Below are positions 34,992-47,640 of a DNA stretch of 64,000 nucleotides, piece after piece. The translations under genes and the position numbers were made by a program. Numbering within the stretch: position 1 is the first letter of the stretch; every line of letters begins with the position of its first letter. Under the pieces are notes generated by a model that had not been told where the DNA came from, made no database searches, and saw nothing but the letters and a program-made list of their open reading frames with translations. This DNA is from Scortum barcoo (taxonomy: Eukaryota; Chordata; Actinopteri; Centrarchiformes; Terapontidae): contig CM041538.1 of assembly GCA_023238725.1 (NCBI GenBank), positions 1,501,682 to 1,565,681 of the forward strand, in the 5' to 3' direction.

Positions 34992-36985
34992 GGGCTGTGC
35001 GTGCTGGTGCTTGTTTGTTTAAGGTCAGGGTCTGGTTTATCCTGCTTTGACCTGATGGGATGAAAACAGAGGCAGTAAGAGAGAAAAAAAGGACAGTGGA
35101 CCAACTCTGTTCATGGACCATTATAAAAATATGATGATATTTTTAACAGCTGCTGGTCAGACCAGTGCAACGAGAAAGCTGAAATCATTTTCTATATTTT
35201 GGGCATTTTTTAAATTATTTTTGACTCTGAAAAGATGAAATCATAATAGGTCAATGAAGTTGATCATCACTTTGAGCCTAAAATCTGCATGGATCTCAAA
35301 TTTTTGACATTTTTTCAAAACATCATTTCATTCTATTCATGTTGGCCACTGAATACAATTAAAAAGACAGCACAGCTGAAGTTTCACTTTAAGGTACTTG
35401 TTAAAAACTTGGTATTATATCATTCTATTTCAAGTAAACACATGGAAGAAGTGCCAGTATATATTCTCTACACTTCTATCTTCTTTCCCATATTTCTCCA
35501 TGTTGTTTGGTTGTTGTGAATAAATGGCCTGTTTTTATGGTGTCATGATATGACTTGGGGTCATGTTACTACTTTTTAGTAAAGTTTTATGCAGTCCATG
35601 ATCTTCAGAGGTGGCCCATGCTATATACTCATCTTTATAATAGATGTTCAATGAATAACGAAGCGTGCATGAGATCAGACATATTTTATCCTTTGACTGG
35701 GAGGAGAAATGAATCCATGCTTCTGTGTCACGACAAGGTTGCATCTTGTATTTGTTGCTATCCTGTTTGTTGGATACTTAATGCTTTTGTTGTGAAAGAC
35801 TCTGCAAGGTTTGTTATGAAAGGCTCTATACAAATAAATCTTTGCTTAATAACTTACATGTGGAGCCAGCAGCCTTTTCATACGAGGCACAACATGGAGT
35901 CTGATTGCAGAAAGCATCCAGTCACAAGTGCATCATGTACACAGCTAGAAGAAGATTACAAAGCAGACAACTGACTCGAGGCAGCCTGCTCTGCATGTTG
36001 CCTGTATTATTGTCTGCCACAGCACTCCCAGTCCCACTGCATAAATACTGATACACTGCTGAAACACAAAGCTGCCAGTGTTCAAGCTTCTTCATGCAGG
36101 CTGACAGAGCCCCCCCCATCATACACACAGCCAGCACACACACACACCTCACCGTATGTGTTATATAAGTATTACACAATATCAGTAAACATATACGCAT
36201 AATACTTGCAGAAATGTGTGAGTGAGTTGATGACAACAAGAAATGAGTAAAAAATAAATATATAACAAACCTGGAGACAAAGGGATGGGTTATGTAATCT
36301 GCCTAGTTACAGACCAGTTGTTTGCTGTTTCTCCTTATTTGTCATTACAAACAGTACCATCATGCTTTGCTTCTGCTGGTTTAACTTTAAATTATGAAAT
36401 TCTGTTATATCTGCTTTTTAAAAATGATAATAGCTATTGTAAAGGCTATTTGACTGATTGAATTTTAAACCAGCTTAAATAGTAAAAGTCTGTAATGTTG
36501 GTGACAAGTGTCTTACACAAACATGTCGTGTATGTGACCAGTAAATTCTTTGGAATATTAAAAATTTGTCAACATTTTTGTCCATTTGTTCATTTGTTAT
36601 TTGACTGTTTTTCTCAGTTGCTTACTCATGTTTTTCAAAAGCATCGTTCATTTTATTAAAACTCCAAACACAAACACTATGATATGCTGCTGTACATACA
36701 GCAGTTTTCATAGTCAGATATAAAGGACAAATAAAAGAACAGATCTATTTGATCCTGAAGTACTGTTTACATCTCAGCAAACACAGGTGGATTGTAAAGT
36801 GTTCTTCAGACAGAACAAACAATAGAAAAAAAGAAAACAAGCCTTCTTCATAAATTGTAAAGAAAAAGAAAAAGAGTTCTTCTGTGTCAGTCTGACCACA
36901 GAACCGCATCAACATCTCAGTGTTCTCCCTGCAGCAGGGTAAGTGTCACCTAACACGGTAAACCAGCCCTGACAAGCTTCTCCAG
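34992..36985. other. Intergenic, nothing recognised
   Basis: AT-rich DNA upstream of aqp4. Open frames up to 139 codons (about 35555-35974) have no recognisable domain. Confidence 0.5.
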
Positions 36986-36989
36986 ATAT

Positions 36990-37259
36990 TCCTGCACATG
37001 CATCTTCCATGGCTGCAGAAGAAGTCAGCACATGGTCGAGCACGGTGGCTGAACCTCCTCAGAGATTACTGTGTGGCTCTCTCTGGTCCTGGTCTTCCTC
37101 TTGTCCTCCTCCTCTTACTCTCACTCATCTGGCTCTGCCTCTCTCTCCTCTGTTGGCATCCATTGCTTCAAAGCTCACCTGTGGACTTTTCATTGCTAAA
37201 GCTCTGATTGCTGACTGAAGAGTTGTGCAGCATGTGTTTGACCATGTGAGAGTGGATGG
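36990..37259 (-). mobile_element. IS630/Tc1-mariner-like transposon remnant, copy B
   Basis: On the minus strand MDANRGERGRAR is followed, across stops, by an ISEEVQPP-type stretch, resembling the Arg/Gly-rich start and the first helix of a fish transposase of the IS630-like group. Upstream sequence (37164-37259) is nearly identical to 32650-32751. Only the 5' end is present, so it is inactive. Confidence 0.45.
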
Positions 37260-39190
37260 TACGAAATGCGTGCCGATAAGATACAGATCACATGGCCAGG
37301 ACCAGCTCAAAGCAGCTAGGCCTGACTGTGACAACATGCTGTATGTCATGGTACTCATGGATCATGTTTATTCAGTGCCTTAATCAACAATGGACTCAGG
37401 CATAAAGAGAGGTTGTTGTACAGTTGATAGATCCGACTCTCCATCCAATAACTCAGTTCAGTGCAGCTCAGTGTTAAATCTATACTGGACAGGTTGCCAT
37501 GACATTTCCTGTGGACATTATGGTCTCCAGAGGATGATGCATAATGATTTTGGTGATCAATAACTGTTTAACTTTAATGATCTTGGGAGACGTATGGCTT
37601 GTAAGAAGCAGCTCCTTTGTTTTTTCACTATATTTATCTCTGATCACCACATGAGGAGCTTGTTTAATGTAAACATCTTTGTCAGCAGTAAACACAGCGA
37701 TTCACACAACTAATCAGTGTGAACTAACCTGATCCTTGAGAGGCTACCATATAAAGCACTTTGGAAAGTTCTGTATAAATAAAGCTTATTGTATTATTAT
37801 TATCATAAAACACAATTAAGTTTTTGAGGAAAATTCTATAAAAATGAAAAGGATTCATGTGGTTATGTTTTCTCAAACAAAGCATCTGAAACTGCATCAT
37901 TTATTTCTCATAGTTAAGGATGAGGATGAAAGGATGAGATGCTGTTGTGCTGTTTGTGCCTACACAGAGCCATTAAACATTCAGTACTGCTTTAGTTGCT
38001 ACAGGTGGATATTGTATTGTAAGCTCAGATATCTTGGTGGAGAACAAGACAAATACAATGTGTATTTGTTTACTATCAACATTTCTGCACCTTGCCAGAT
38101 TAATGAACAATTCCTCATTATGTTAATAAAAATGTACAGTGGTAATGAAGATGGACAAGAGATATATGAACAGAAGATCCAGAAGATGTCTGGAGACAGT
38201 GAGGGCACCTACTGAAGACTGTTTTGAGGATTCTGCGATATCTTCTTTGCCTGTTTGTTAGTTTATCTTTTCCACATGGATTTCCTCCTGTTTGGTGGCT
38301 AAAATGTAAAACTGTTTGTTACTCTGCCAGCATCTAGCGCATGTGTGTAATTTCTTTGTCAGATTGGCTGGTGGAGACATGAAATGTAATGTGTCCATCA
38401 TATGGGACTGGTCTTAACAGAGGTGGAAATAAAAATATGGTATCTCCTACAAGAGCGGTGCTTGGGGCTCATTTTTAAGCTAAACTCACACCACAGTAGC
38501 ACTTGAGCTTACCACAGAGGCTGGTTAAAGGGCCATTTAGATCACTTGAGGACCAGTTTGGTGCATCATTAGGATGGGAATGAAGCATGGCAGTGTCCCA
38601 TTAGGACACCAGCATCTTCTAGTCAAATAAAGCTTTGAGAAAGCAATGGCACTTCTGCATTTACATGAACGGCGTAAAAATGGTTCCACCTCCCCTAAGA
38701 AGCTTCCTTTCTTTAAGTTTAAATGTGTCATATTCATATTCATATTTAAGTGTATCCAGCACATCATGGTGGCTCACCTTTGTTGATATATAAAGAAGAG
38801 TACAATGATGCAAAACCAGGCAGCCACTCTAAAATGTAGTGCACAACAAAATCTGCAGTGCACATATTGGGCCTGAATGGCACAGAGTTGAGAAGAGCAG
38901 GACAACAGGATAGACTGGTCTTATCTTTTATCAGAACACCACATCTGTAGTCCTGATGTCGTGGCGAGACAGAGAGCCAGAGTTAGGCTGGATCAGGACA
39001 GACTGAGAAGACTGAACTTAGACTAGATGACCACACAGGTAACATTACTCAACACAGAAATAAGACCAGTAAAATATCAAGCTACACAAAGAGTAGATAA
39101 ATATCTAACATGTCAGTCTGAAATATATCTCTAAAGTTCATTACAAGTATTAATAAACAAATAGCTTATATTGTGTTTTAGTTACCACCT
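37260..39190. other. Intergenic, nothing recognised
   Basis: AT-rich DNA. A 124-codon open frame at 37844-38215 has no recognisable domain. Confidence 0.45.
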
Positions 39191-39194
39191 AACA

Positions 39195-39625
39195 GGGCTG
39201 TGTTACGCAGGCACAAAGACGGGCAGACCCAAATGCAGGACAAACTCGACAGAGGTGGTTTTAAGGTTTTAATAAAAGATTTTCACAAAAACAGACTTGA
39301 ATGTCTTGGTTGTTCTTGTGAAGAAATGGCAAGATCAATCAATCCTTCAATCAATCAAGAGGCTACACTAGCTCTCTCTGTAGACAAATGACAGTCTGGC
39401 AACAAGACAGGGAAAACGCAGACAATATATACACATGAGGTAATGGGGAACAGGTGGAAACAATCAGGGCGGGGCAGACAATCACAACAGGCGGGAACAC
39501 ACACAAAGGGAGGAAGTCAAGGGACCTGAAACGAGAGGAAAGTTAGGGATTTCAAAATAAAAGACAAGCCAGAACAGGAAACAGAACACAAGACAGACAT
39601 AAACTTAACAGATCTGACGAGACAT
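39195..39625 (-). repeat. Unclassified fish interspersed repeat, copy 1
   Basis: Opens with GGCACAAAGACGGGCAGACC and contains a CAGGTGGAAACAATCAGGGC-type block and a Gln/Lys-like AACAGGAAACAGAACAC run. The reverse complement resembles 45010-45420 around the shared TTGCCAGACTGTC word. I recognise the general pattern from teleost genomes but cannot name the family. Confidence 0.45.
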
Positions 39626-40005
39626 CACAGTCTGTTATCTATTTGAAAATAAAATGCTTCCATATATATGTCTGGACGTGTAGAAATGAATAGATCTGGA
39701 TCATTTTGTTTAAGGTTTGGAAAGAGACATCTTGGGGTCAGGAGTGGTGTGGTAAATCAGAGCATTGTGGATCATGGCTGAAGTGCATATGTTGCACAGG
39801 CACAGCTTATTAAATGTTAAATATTAAATACATTTCAGATGTACATTCAGAAAAAATGTAAAGTGTTCAGTGTTACAAAACATACAATAATTGAGGGAAA
39901 AAAAAGGTTGGGGGGAAAAGTCATTTTCAGTTTCAATGTAACAATAAGTTATTTTTTAAAGAAGAGTCACTATCACTAAGTAGCAAGTTATTCTGAGTGA
40001 TCACC
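39626..40005. other. Intergenic, nothing recognised
   Basis: AT-rich sequence without identified features. Confidence 0.45.
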
Positions 40006-40009
40006 AACA

Positions 40010-40255
40010 TTTCTATTTCCACAGGACTGACCTCTTTGACGATGACAGTGCCCCATCCACAGGGCACAAGAGATGTTTCAGTTCAGGAATAAGAATAATA
40101 TGAATCACATGCTCCGTCCATCACAGTCAGATCAAACCAGCACTGTGTCAGCACTCTCATTAAAACACCAAATGTGAGAGTCAATGTAGCAGTTCTGGAG
40201 GATCATGGTGAAACAATAACTTACCACACTTCATTTTTTTTGTCACCCATCTGTG
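40010..40255 (+). mobile_element. Tc1-like transposon 3' relic
   Basis: Begins with a diverged copy of the transposase QDD-NAP-H motif region (about 40035-40070) and ends with TTTTTTTGTCACCCATCTGT, the terminal inverted repeat also seen at 1561-1706. Same family as 25790-26090. Confidence 0.55.
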
Positions 40256-42055
40256 TAATGTCACACCTTGATTTGGGCTTTATGGCGGGTGTCTAGACAG
40301 GTTCAGGCCAGTGGAGGGCAGTAGAATACTACAGAACAGAGAGACAGACCTACAGTAGGGGGCCTTGGTATTATATTCTGTCTTTCTTTCTTACGTCACC
40401 TCTCTCTCTTACTTTCAAAATCAGTAAAGGTAATTACAATCTCTCTCTTTATATGTGATTTTCTGGGGAAAAAAATCATTTCAACTATGCTGAGGCAATT
40501 ATTTTTCTCAGTTTCTCTCCCTCTATCTCACACACACACACACACACTCATTCTTGTGAGCCTCACAAACCATGGGGGTTTCTGTTCTCGTCCAGGATTG
40601 GCTGATTGATTCTGACATTTCCACAGCCTGATCATTTCCTCCTCTGCTGAATATGAATGTGTGAAAATGTCTCTTTGGGAATTTGGGGATATTTCTCTGT
40701 GTGGCACTCACGTGTGCGTGTTTGTGCGTGTGTGTATGTACTTAAATATGCTTATTTTTGAGTGTATGAACTGGATATAGTGTGCACAATTGTAAATACA
40801 CACATTAACACACACACACATGCACTACGCAGATGGTAAGAAGCGTATTATTTTTCTACAAGCTGTATAATCAGTAGTATGGCTGATATTCCTACAGTCT
40901 GTCTTTTAAGGTGAGATCACACCTGGTGATTCAGTACAGGTAACAGATGCATGAGGGACCTGTCTGTTTTCTCTGATGGTCTCTGGTTCCTCACTAAGAA
41001 CACATAAAGAAATAAGAGAAATATAGACAGACTCATTTAGTTATGCTCAGATGAGCATGAGGACTTGCTTGCCATCAGAAACTTTCTCCATTATAAACAA
41101 CGCTTTGCCACAGAGACTTATGAAGCTGTAATGTTTGCCATAGCCAAATGTAATAAAGTGTTTCATCCATGGTAAAACCTTTTATATCAGGACATGAATG
41201 AAAGCGGTCTCAGTGGCATAATTATTCTGCTCTGTTATTTCTGAGCTCTTTGTGACAGCAGAGATGATAAACAAAGCCATCATGTTCAGTACAGATCAAA
41301 CTGACCTGCCGTCACTCACCTTCCATGTAGATCCACGTAGCTCTGATGATGGAGGCTGATATCATGACAACTACCCAATCAGTGAGTGTCCGGAGCCAGA
41401 GAGCTTTCAACCACCACACAGAGTGAAGGTTATTGTGCTAGCTGGCTGTGATTATCTGACAGTGTCATTGTCATTTTAGCCAGCTAAATCAATTTTTAGC
41501 AATGAGAATGTAACCCAGGTTACAAACAGAGCAATATAAAGCTGTTCATATAACAACAAATAGAAAGACATAATTCAGCATAATAATAATCTTCTAATCT
41601 AATTAGTTCTAAAAATGTCTTGAAATCACATGCTGTTGGTTTCCTGCTCATTTTAAGGATAGAAAAAAGTTTGATACCACCTTTAAACTGAACCTTTAGT
41701 TTTAGTTATCTCAGAGTGGAGTGAGGCCATCAGTGAAGAGAAACAGTGTCTAAAACCAGAGCCTCTTCTCTGCTTCTCTTTTAACAACTTAACTCTGTGT
41801 TTATTGATCCAGTAGGTGGTAGAAAAAAAACATACTACTGACAAAGTTAAAGTTTGTGGAGTAAAACAGGAGAAAAGCATATTTATTTTGTTAATTGTGA
41901 TTCTTCTTTTGTTCATTTTGTTCAAAAAGAACTGCTGATAGAAACATTTTCTTTATGACCTGCTGTATTGGTGCATTTTTCTTGTCATAATATTGTAAAT
42001 ACTGCAGTGGGCTCTAGGTTCAGTCACCTTTGTGTTGCATCATTCGCTGTAGATA
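40256..42055. other. Intergenic, nothing recognised
   Basis: AT-rich, with short CA tracts near 40532-40548 and 40808-40820. No gene. Confidence 0.45.
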
Positions 42056-42059
42056 GTGA

Positions 42060-42470
42060 ATTAACATACATTTCTTTAAAAGCAGCCTGGGGAGTTTTGA
42101 ACTGGTTATGAAACAGTTTCAGTTTAACACAGATGCCTCTGTATGATCTACATAAGCAACTGAGACCAACAGTGAGAAGATTGGCCGTTTCTAACAGTTA
42201 TTCCTCACGCCTGTCATCAGAGCAGATTTCTTCTGCAAAGTTCGATGCAACAGCTCTGGGGTTTGCTCTGACTTAATTTAAGTTTCTTCAACCTCTAACT
42301 GAAGGTCCGTCTCCAGAGCTGCTACCTGCTCTCCTCCTGTTCAAGTAGTCTTCTTGCAGTGGAGAGTGAAGTGGAGGGAACATGTAAGCTAACCTTAAGT
42401 GAAACAAGTTCACAGTGGTTGTCAAAATCAACAGAAAATGAAAAGTTCCATTGAGCTACTTTAATTGAAA
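42060..42470 (+). repeat. Unclassified dispersed repeat, copy 2
   Basis: Shares TGTATGATCTACATAAGCAA and flanking words with 7270-7450. A GTTCCATTGAGCT segment near 42446 is complementary to 12771-12783 in kctd1 intron 2. No coding potential. Confidence 0.5.
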
Positions 42471-43335
42471 ACCTTGAAAAAATGAAAACAGTTGACCCTG
42501 AAACCAAGAAAAGAGTAAACTTGAAAGAGAAAATAGTTAAGATAAATAGCTTTGAAATCAAGGCTTAGCAAGACCTAGTTGTGTTTTACTCCAGTCAGTC
42601 GTAATAGGTTCATGACAGAGGAAATGGTTTAAAAAACAAGGACTAGTGGGAAAACCAAGTCACTATCCATGGTGCTGAACTTCCCTTTCCCTCTCTGCTT
42701 AGTTAGGAGTGCACCAACTGCAGAAACTGAATAACAAATCCTCATTTAACCTTTTAGCAATGAGACTATATTTGTGTTAACGTTGAGTGAATTGGAAAGA
42801 ATTCCCAGCATTTTGTTAATTTATTGTATGTCAGTTCATAAAATGTTATAATTGGATCTGCACAAAATGAAAATGGAAATGAATGCAAGAAATTAACTGA
42901 TAAAATGTTTTCACTTAGCCAGAATGGGAGCACGTTGGTAGGTCTTGCTTCTCACTAAAATTGGATAAAACGTCTGAATAGGTTCATGTATTTATTGTAC
43001 TTCATCTACATTCAAGAACCACAGGAGCATGTGGAATTCAGTTTGGATTTAGACAAAACTGCCCTGATGGCCTTACAAAGTCAATAATTAAAAGTATAAG
43101 TTACAAGACAGAAAGCAGCTTTACCCCACAATATGGCAAAGTACGGGTTAGACAAAATATAAGGGTGAACTCATTAGAAGAACACTCATCTGTCTTGTGC
43201 TGACAGACTTTAAAAATGATTACAGAAGGTGTCTGGAGGACCCATGAGCTCCCTCTGAGTTACATCATCAGCGTTTACACCACAACGATCAATACCTTGA
43301 GTAGGATAAAGTCATTAAAACTCAGCTTTCAGATC
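42471..43335. other. Intergenic, nothing recognised
   Basis: AT-rich DNA without identified features. Confidence 0.45.
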
Positions 43336-43339
43336 TGAT

Positions 43340-43745
43340 GTTTTAGAATCAGAATAGGGTTAATTGCCAACAAGGTCGGCCATAATGTTAACTGCTGGAC
43401 ATCTACAGGTCCTGGAGGAATGGTCGTCTTCTCAGCAGAGTGAGGATATACTGCAGTCTGCTTTTTTTCCTTGGCAGTGGCAGCAACATACCTGATGGTG
43501 ATGGAGGTCATCCTCACCTCCTCCATCAGTGATGGCAGTGTAGAAGTGCACCATCATCATCTTTGGCAGGTTGAACCTCTTCAGCTGCTGCAGGAAGTAC
43601 ATCTCCTGCTGGGCTTCCCTGAGGGAGCTGATGTTCAGCTCTTGGTGGAGGTCCTGGTGAAGTTGAAGGAACCCATCATGTTAACTGGGGAGTCACACAG
43701 GATGATGGGGGTGGTGGGCTGGAGTTTAAATTCCTGAGGAGTTTA
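43340..43745 (-). mobile_element. LINE reverse-transcriptase C-terminal fragment, antisense
   Basis: On the minus strand pieces of a non-LTR reverse transcriptase are readable across frameshifts: PIILCDSPVN and NMMGSFNF (43660-43720), FNLPKMMMVHFYTA (43536-43580), AATAKEKKQTAVYPHSAEK (43425-43485) and a final LWPTLLAIN. This is the C-terminal part of a Rex/L2-type LINE. Confidence 0.6.
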
Positions 43746-44430
43746 AGTGCTGGAGGATCAAGTGGAGGGCCACGTTAACTGCGTTAACTGCATCATACAG
43801 ACGTAGGTGAACTGCAGGGAGGGGTTTGATTCTGGGCCTCATACACTAGTAGTCTGTGGAACGGTCAACTACTTGAAGTATGTTAAGTGGGTAATTTATA
43901 CAACAGAAATGCTAAAATCATCTTTTTCACATGTCAGTGCAAAACTAAAAGCCAGCATATTAACATCAGCATAGTGGGAGGGCAGCAGGCCTGGACACTA
44001 CAAAACAATAAAACCCAGAAAACAACTTGCCGGATCAGATATTCCACTAGATCATCAGCCGCAACAGCCTCACAGGAAGGGCTGCGGTTTTGAATGTGGG
44101 AAAATGAAGGGCTGCTGGCAAGGAGCCCAGGGGGGGATACATATAAAGCTAGGGGAGTGGGGGTCCTCCCCCATGACATTTTGACTTCTTCATTTCCTGT
44201 ATTCTAATGAATTTTTATTTACCATTTTGTGTGTTTTCTGCTACTTTCAACAAGAACATTAAATAAAAGTGTCAGTGAAAATGAAGCACAGTTGCATCAG
44301 TTACATTCAAGCTGAAGTTGTTAACCTATATGAAAATTGCTTTGAGTCATATTTACTAAGATTGTCACTATGTCATGTACATGACCTTTTTCTTTTGTGC
44401 ATCAGTTATTCAGCAATCACAATTTCCAAT
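43746..44430. other. Intergenic, nothing recognised
   Basis: No gene or complete repeat identified. Confidence 0.4.
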
Positions 44431-44479
44431 CACTTGAACAATTAAGAAGAGATTTTTAGATATCTATAATATATAATAA

Positions 44480-44960
44480 CAATGTTTATTAAAAATTCAG
44501 GATGGAAAACATGGAATAAGATAAAAATAACTACCATCCCAAGCTTCAGTGGCAAAGGACAATACCTATTATGTGAGGGAAAAGTGGAACAAAGAATTAC
44601 AAAAGGATATGGAAAAGGAAAACACATTTTTCAGAACACCAAAAATTGTGGCAAAGATGAATTTAAATCATTCAAGTAGATGTTGGAGGGAATGTGAGAC
44701 CATGAGAGACCATGGTTAACCACTTACGGTCAACCATATATTCTGGCAATGCCTGCTGTTCGATAACTTTTGGAAATCAATTTTCACCACTTGACATTGA
44801 ATCGGTAAGGGAGCCCCTGATAGCAGTTCTTGGGATGAGACCAGATGCAATTCATAGTAGGAAAAGGATGTACCTCTTACAAATATTGCTTTCTTTGCTG
44901 CTGTTAGTAATAACAACAAGATGGCTTTCATGACAGCTCAAGAGCATTGTTACCTTATTG
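44480..44960 (+). mobile_element. L1-like LINE C-terminal fragment
   Basis: Across frameshifts the + strand reads a CWREC then HIFWQC-type Cys/His block (about 44680-44750), FWKSIFTTLDIE and EPLIAVLGMRPDAIHSRKRM (44808-44870), the end of an L1-type ORF2. Upstream, FQNTKNCGKD may belong to the same ORF. No catalytic region is left. Confidence 0.5.
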
Positions 44961-45009
44961 CACATCAGCTCTGTCAGAAGTAACTGCTGCTTTGCTCCCT
45001 GTTGCTGAA

Positions 45010-45420
45010 ACTGAGGTGAGCATGTTTTTCTAATTTTACTAACCTCTCTCCTGTCTTTTCAGTTCCTGTCCTGTCCTGCCTTGTTCATTATATCCACCTG
45101 GTTCCCTCAGTCACCTGTCCCTGATTAGTGCCATCAGCCTCCCTGTCATTCAGTCCCTTGTTTCCTCTGCTCCTTTGCCAGACTGTCTTTGTTCCACCCT
45201 GTGTGTTCATCACTTTCCAGCATCCTCTCTCACGTTAGTTTTCCCTGTTTTTTTAATCTTGTTGACGTCTCCCAGTTTTTGGGTTTCTGCCTTTTCCCTG
45301 CCTGATACTCTTTTAGGGCTGATCTCCTGTGTATGACTGCTTGCTTTCCAAGACTTTATTACTTTAAACCTCTCCTAGTGTCCTGTGTCTTTGTTGTTAC
45401 CAGTACCATTACAGTTTCCT
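45010..45420 (+). repeat. Unclassified fish interspersed repeat, copy 2
   Basis: A T/C-rich block with CAGTCACCTGTCCCTGATTA and TTTGCCAGACTGTCTTTGT words that match the reverse complement of 39195-39625 in order. Non-coding. Confidence 0.4.
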
Positions 45421-45659
45421 GTTGATTGTCCATTTCTTACATTTCTTGTATAACTTAGCTGACATTTTCTCACATACAGATAACTCTCAGAGGATAGTAA
45501 GCTGCTCAATGTTACTGTCTGTTCCAGCTGAATCTAAGTGCTGCATCAAACTCCAGAACAAAACAATTGCTCATTGTTCTTCTGAAAGGAGTTGTTTCCC
45601 CTCATCTTCTTTCTTCAGTTCCTTTTGCTAGTCAGACAGCTTGACATTTATTTTGTCAG

Positions 45660-47640
45660 AAAGAAAAACTTTCGTTGGAGATGCCACATTGACAAGACTT
45701 TGGCATTCTGTTATAAGAAAATGTCACAGCATAAAACCACCTGAGCCACTGCCGCATGACGTCATTCCACCGGTGGTTAACGAGGTGGTGTCCGGCAAAC
45801 GGCGTGGGCTTTATTAATAATTGGCAGCCTTTTTGGGGGAGATCTGGCCTGATTAGGAGAGATGGTATCCATCCCACTTTGGCTGGAGCCGCTCTCCTGT
45901 CTAGAAATATAGAAAGTTTTATTAGTCCTAATTCATGACATACCAGAGTTGGGACCAGTAAGCAGAGTTGCAGTCTTACACGCTTCTCTGCGCCTCCATT
46001 AGAGCAGCTGCACACCCAATATAGAATAGAAACTGTGTCTGCCCAGTGACCATTTAAACTCTTAAAACCAAAAAGGGGAGTTATTCAGAAAAATCTAATA
46101 AAAATTGAACACAACTGCTGTAGCAACTCAGCAACAGCACCAGTAAGAAAATTAAGTGTGGCCTCTTAAACATCAGATCTCTGGCCTCTAAGGCTGTTCT
46201 GATAAATAATTTGATATCAGACTCTGATATAGACCTTTTCTGCCTTACTGAGACCTGGCTAGGTCAGGAAGAATATGTTAGCCTAAATGAATCCACTCCA
46301 CCGAGTCATTCTAACGTTCATGTTCCTCGAGACACTGGACGAGGAGGTGGAGTTGCAGCCATTTTTAATTCAGCCCTATTAATAAATTCTTGGCCTAAAG
46401 AGGGCTACAGCTCATTTGAAAGCCTTATTATTACTCTTTCATCTTCCAGCCTGGAGGAGCACAAAGCCAGCATTAGTTGCTGTGTGTGTGTACCGCCCCC
46501 CAGGCCCATACTCTGAATTTTTATCTGAATGAAGTTTTTGTCAAATTTAGTCCATAAAAATTACAAAGTAATTATTGTAGGTGATTTTAATATTCATGTG
46601 GACATGGATAGTGACAGTCTTAGCACAGCATTCATCTCATTATTGGACTCCATTGGGTTTTCTCAGAGGGTAAATTCTCCAACTCACTGTCACAATCACA
46701 CCCTTGATTTGATATTATCAGATCACTACTTAGTATCATTTGAATTCCTATTACAGGACTATTTACCACTAGAAAAATTCGTGTTCGCTAGATGGTTACC
46801 CCATTGTACTAGGACTAAATTTAAGGAAGCAATTCCGACAGCATTAAAGTCAGTAAGATTTCCTAGTATCTCTGACGACTCTCATGTTTATTTGAGCTCC
46901 CCCCAAATTGACCAACTTGTTAGTAACACCATGGACTCACTCAGAGGCACTCTGGACTCTGTTGCGCCCCTAAAAAGAAAGATCATAAAACAAAAGAGAT
47001 TGGCACCATGGTTTTAACTCTGCAACTCGCAAGTTAAAACAAATAACACGACAATTGGAAAGGATATGGCGCTCCACCAAAGAGGAGGACTCTCGCCTAG
47101 CCTGGAAAGAGAGTCTCAAAACGTATAGGAAAGCCCTGTGTAATGCCAGAGCAGCCTACTAGTTCAGAATTAATAGAGAAAAATAAGAACTGCCCTAGGT
47201 TTCTATTTCAGCACTGTAGCCAGGCTGATTGCACAGAGCCATAGCTCTATTGAACCCTGCATCCCCTTAAGTTTAAGTAGTAATGATTTCATGAGCTTCT
47301 TTAATGACAAGATTTTGAATATTAGGGACAAAATTTGTCAGGATCTGCCCTCGTTAGACTCCGATCCTTCAGACTCAGGAAATTTAGGAGCAGATACATT
47401 AAAACCTGACAATTGCTTAGACAGTTTTATTCCAATTGGCCTTCCCGAATTATCCTCGTTAGTTTCAGCATCGAAAGCAACAACTTGTCTCCTAGACCCC
47501 ATCCCAACTACGCTGCTTAAGGAAGTTTTCCCATTTATTGGCACATCGCTGCTGCATATTATTAATCTGTCTCTGGTGTCAGGCTTTGTACCCCAAGTCT
47601 TTTAAAGTAGGCTGTAATTAAACTATTGATAAAAAAACCT
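45660..47640 (+). mobile_element. L2-like LINE: ORF1 esterase end plus endonuclease and start of RT
   Basis: About 45756-45938 reads as the end of an ORF1 with an SGNH-esterase-like C-terminus (WCPANGVGFINNW…RRDGIHPTLAGAALLS; the D-x-x-H pair is DGIH). From about 46150 ORF2 begins with CGLLNIRSLASKAVLINN, then DIDLFCLTETWL and GRGGGVAAIF (endonuclease), continues after a frameshift at about 46510 with VIIVGDFNIHVD and later NSPTHCHNHTLDLILS, and enters the pre-reverse-transcriptase region SFFNDKILNIRDKI at 47294. Similarity stops near 47640 before any catalytic RT motif. There are several frameshifts and stops, so it is dead. Clade L2 is inferred from the esterase plus these motifs. Confidence 0.75.

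Noticed and set aside
35555..35974. 139-codon open frame upstream of aqp4
   Set aside because: Composition and lack of motifs look random; no splice or start context of note.
37844..38215. 124-codon frame rich in Lys and Cys
   Set aside because: No Zn-finger spacing or other domain can be read; probably chance in AT-rich DNA.
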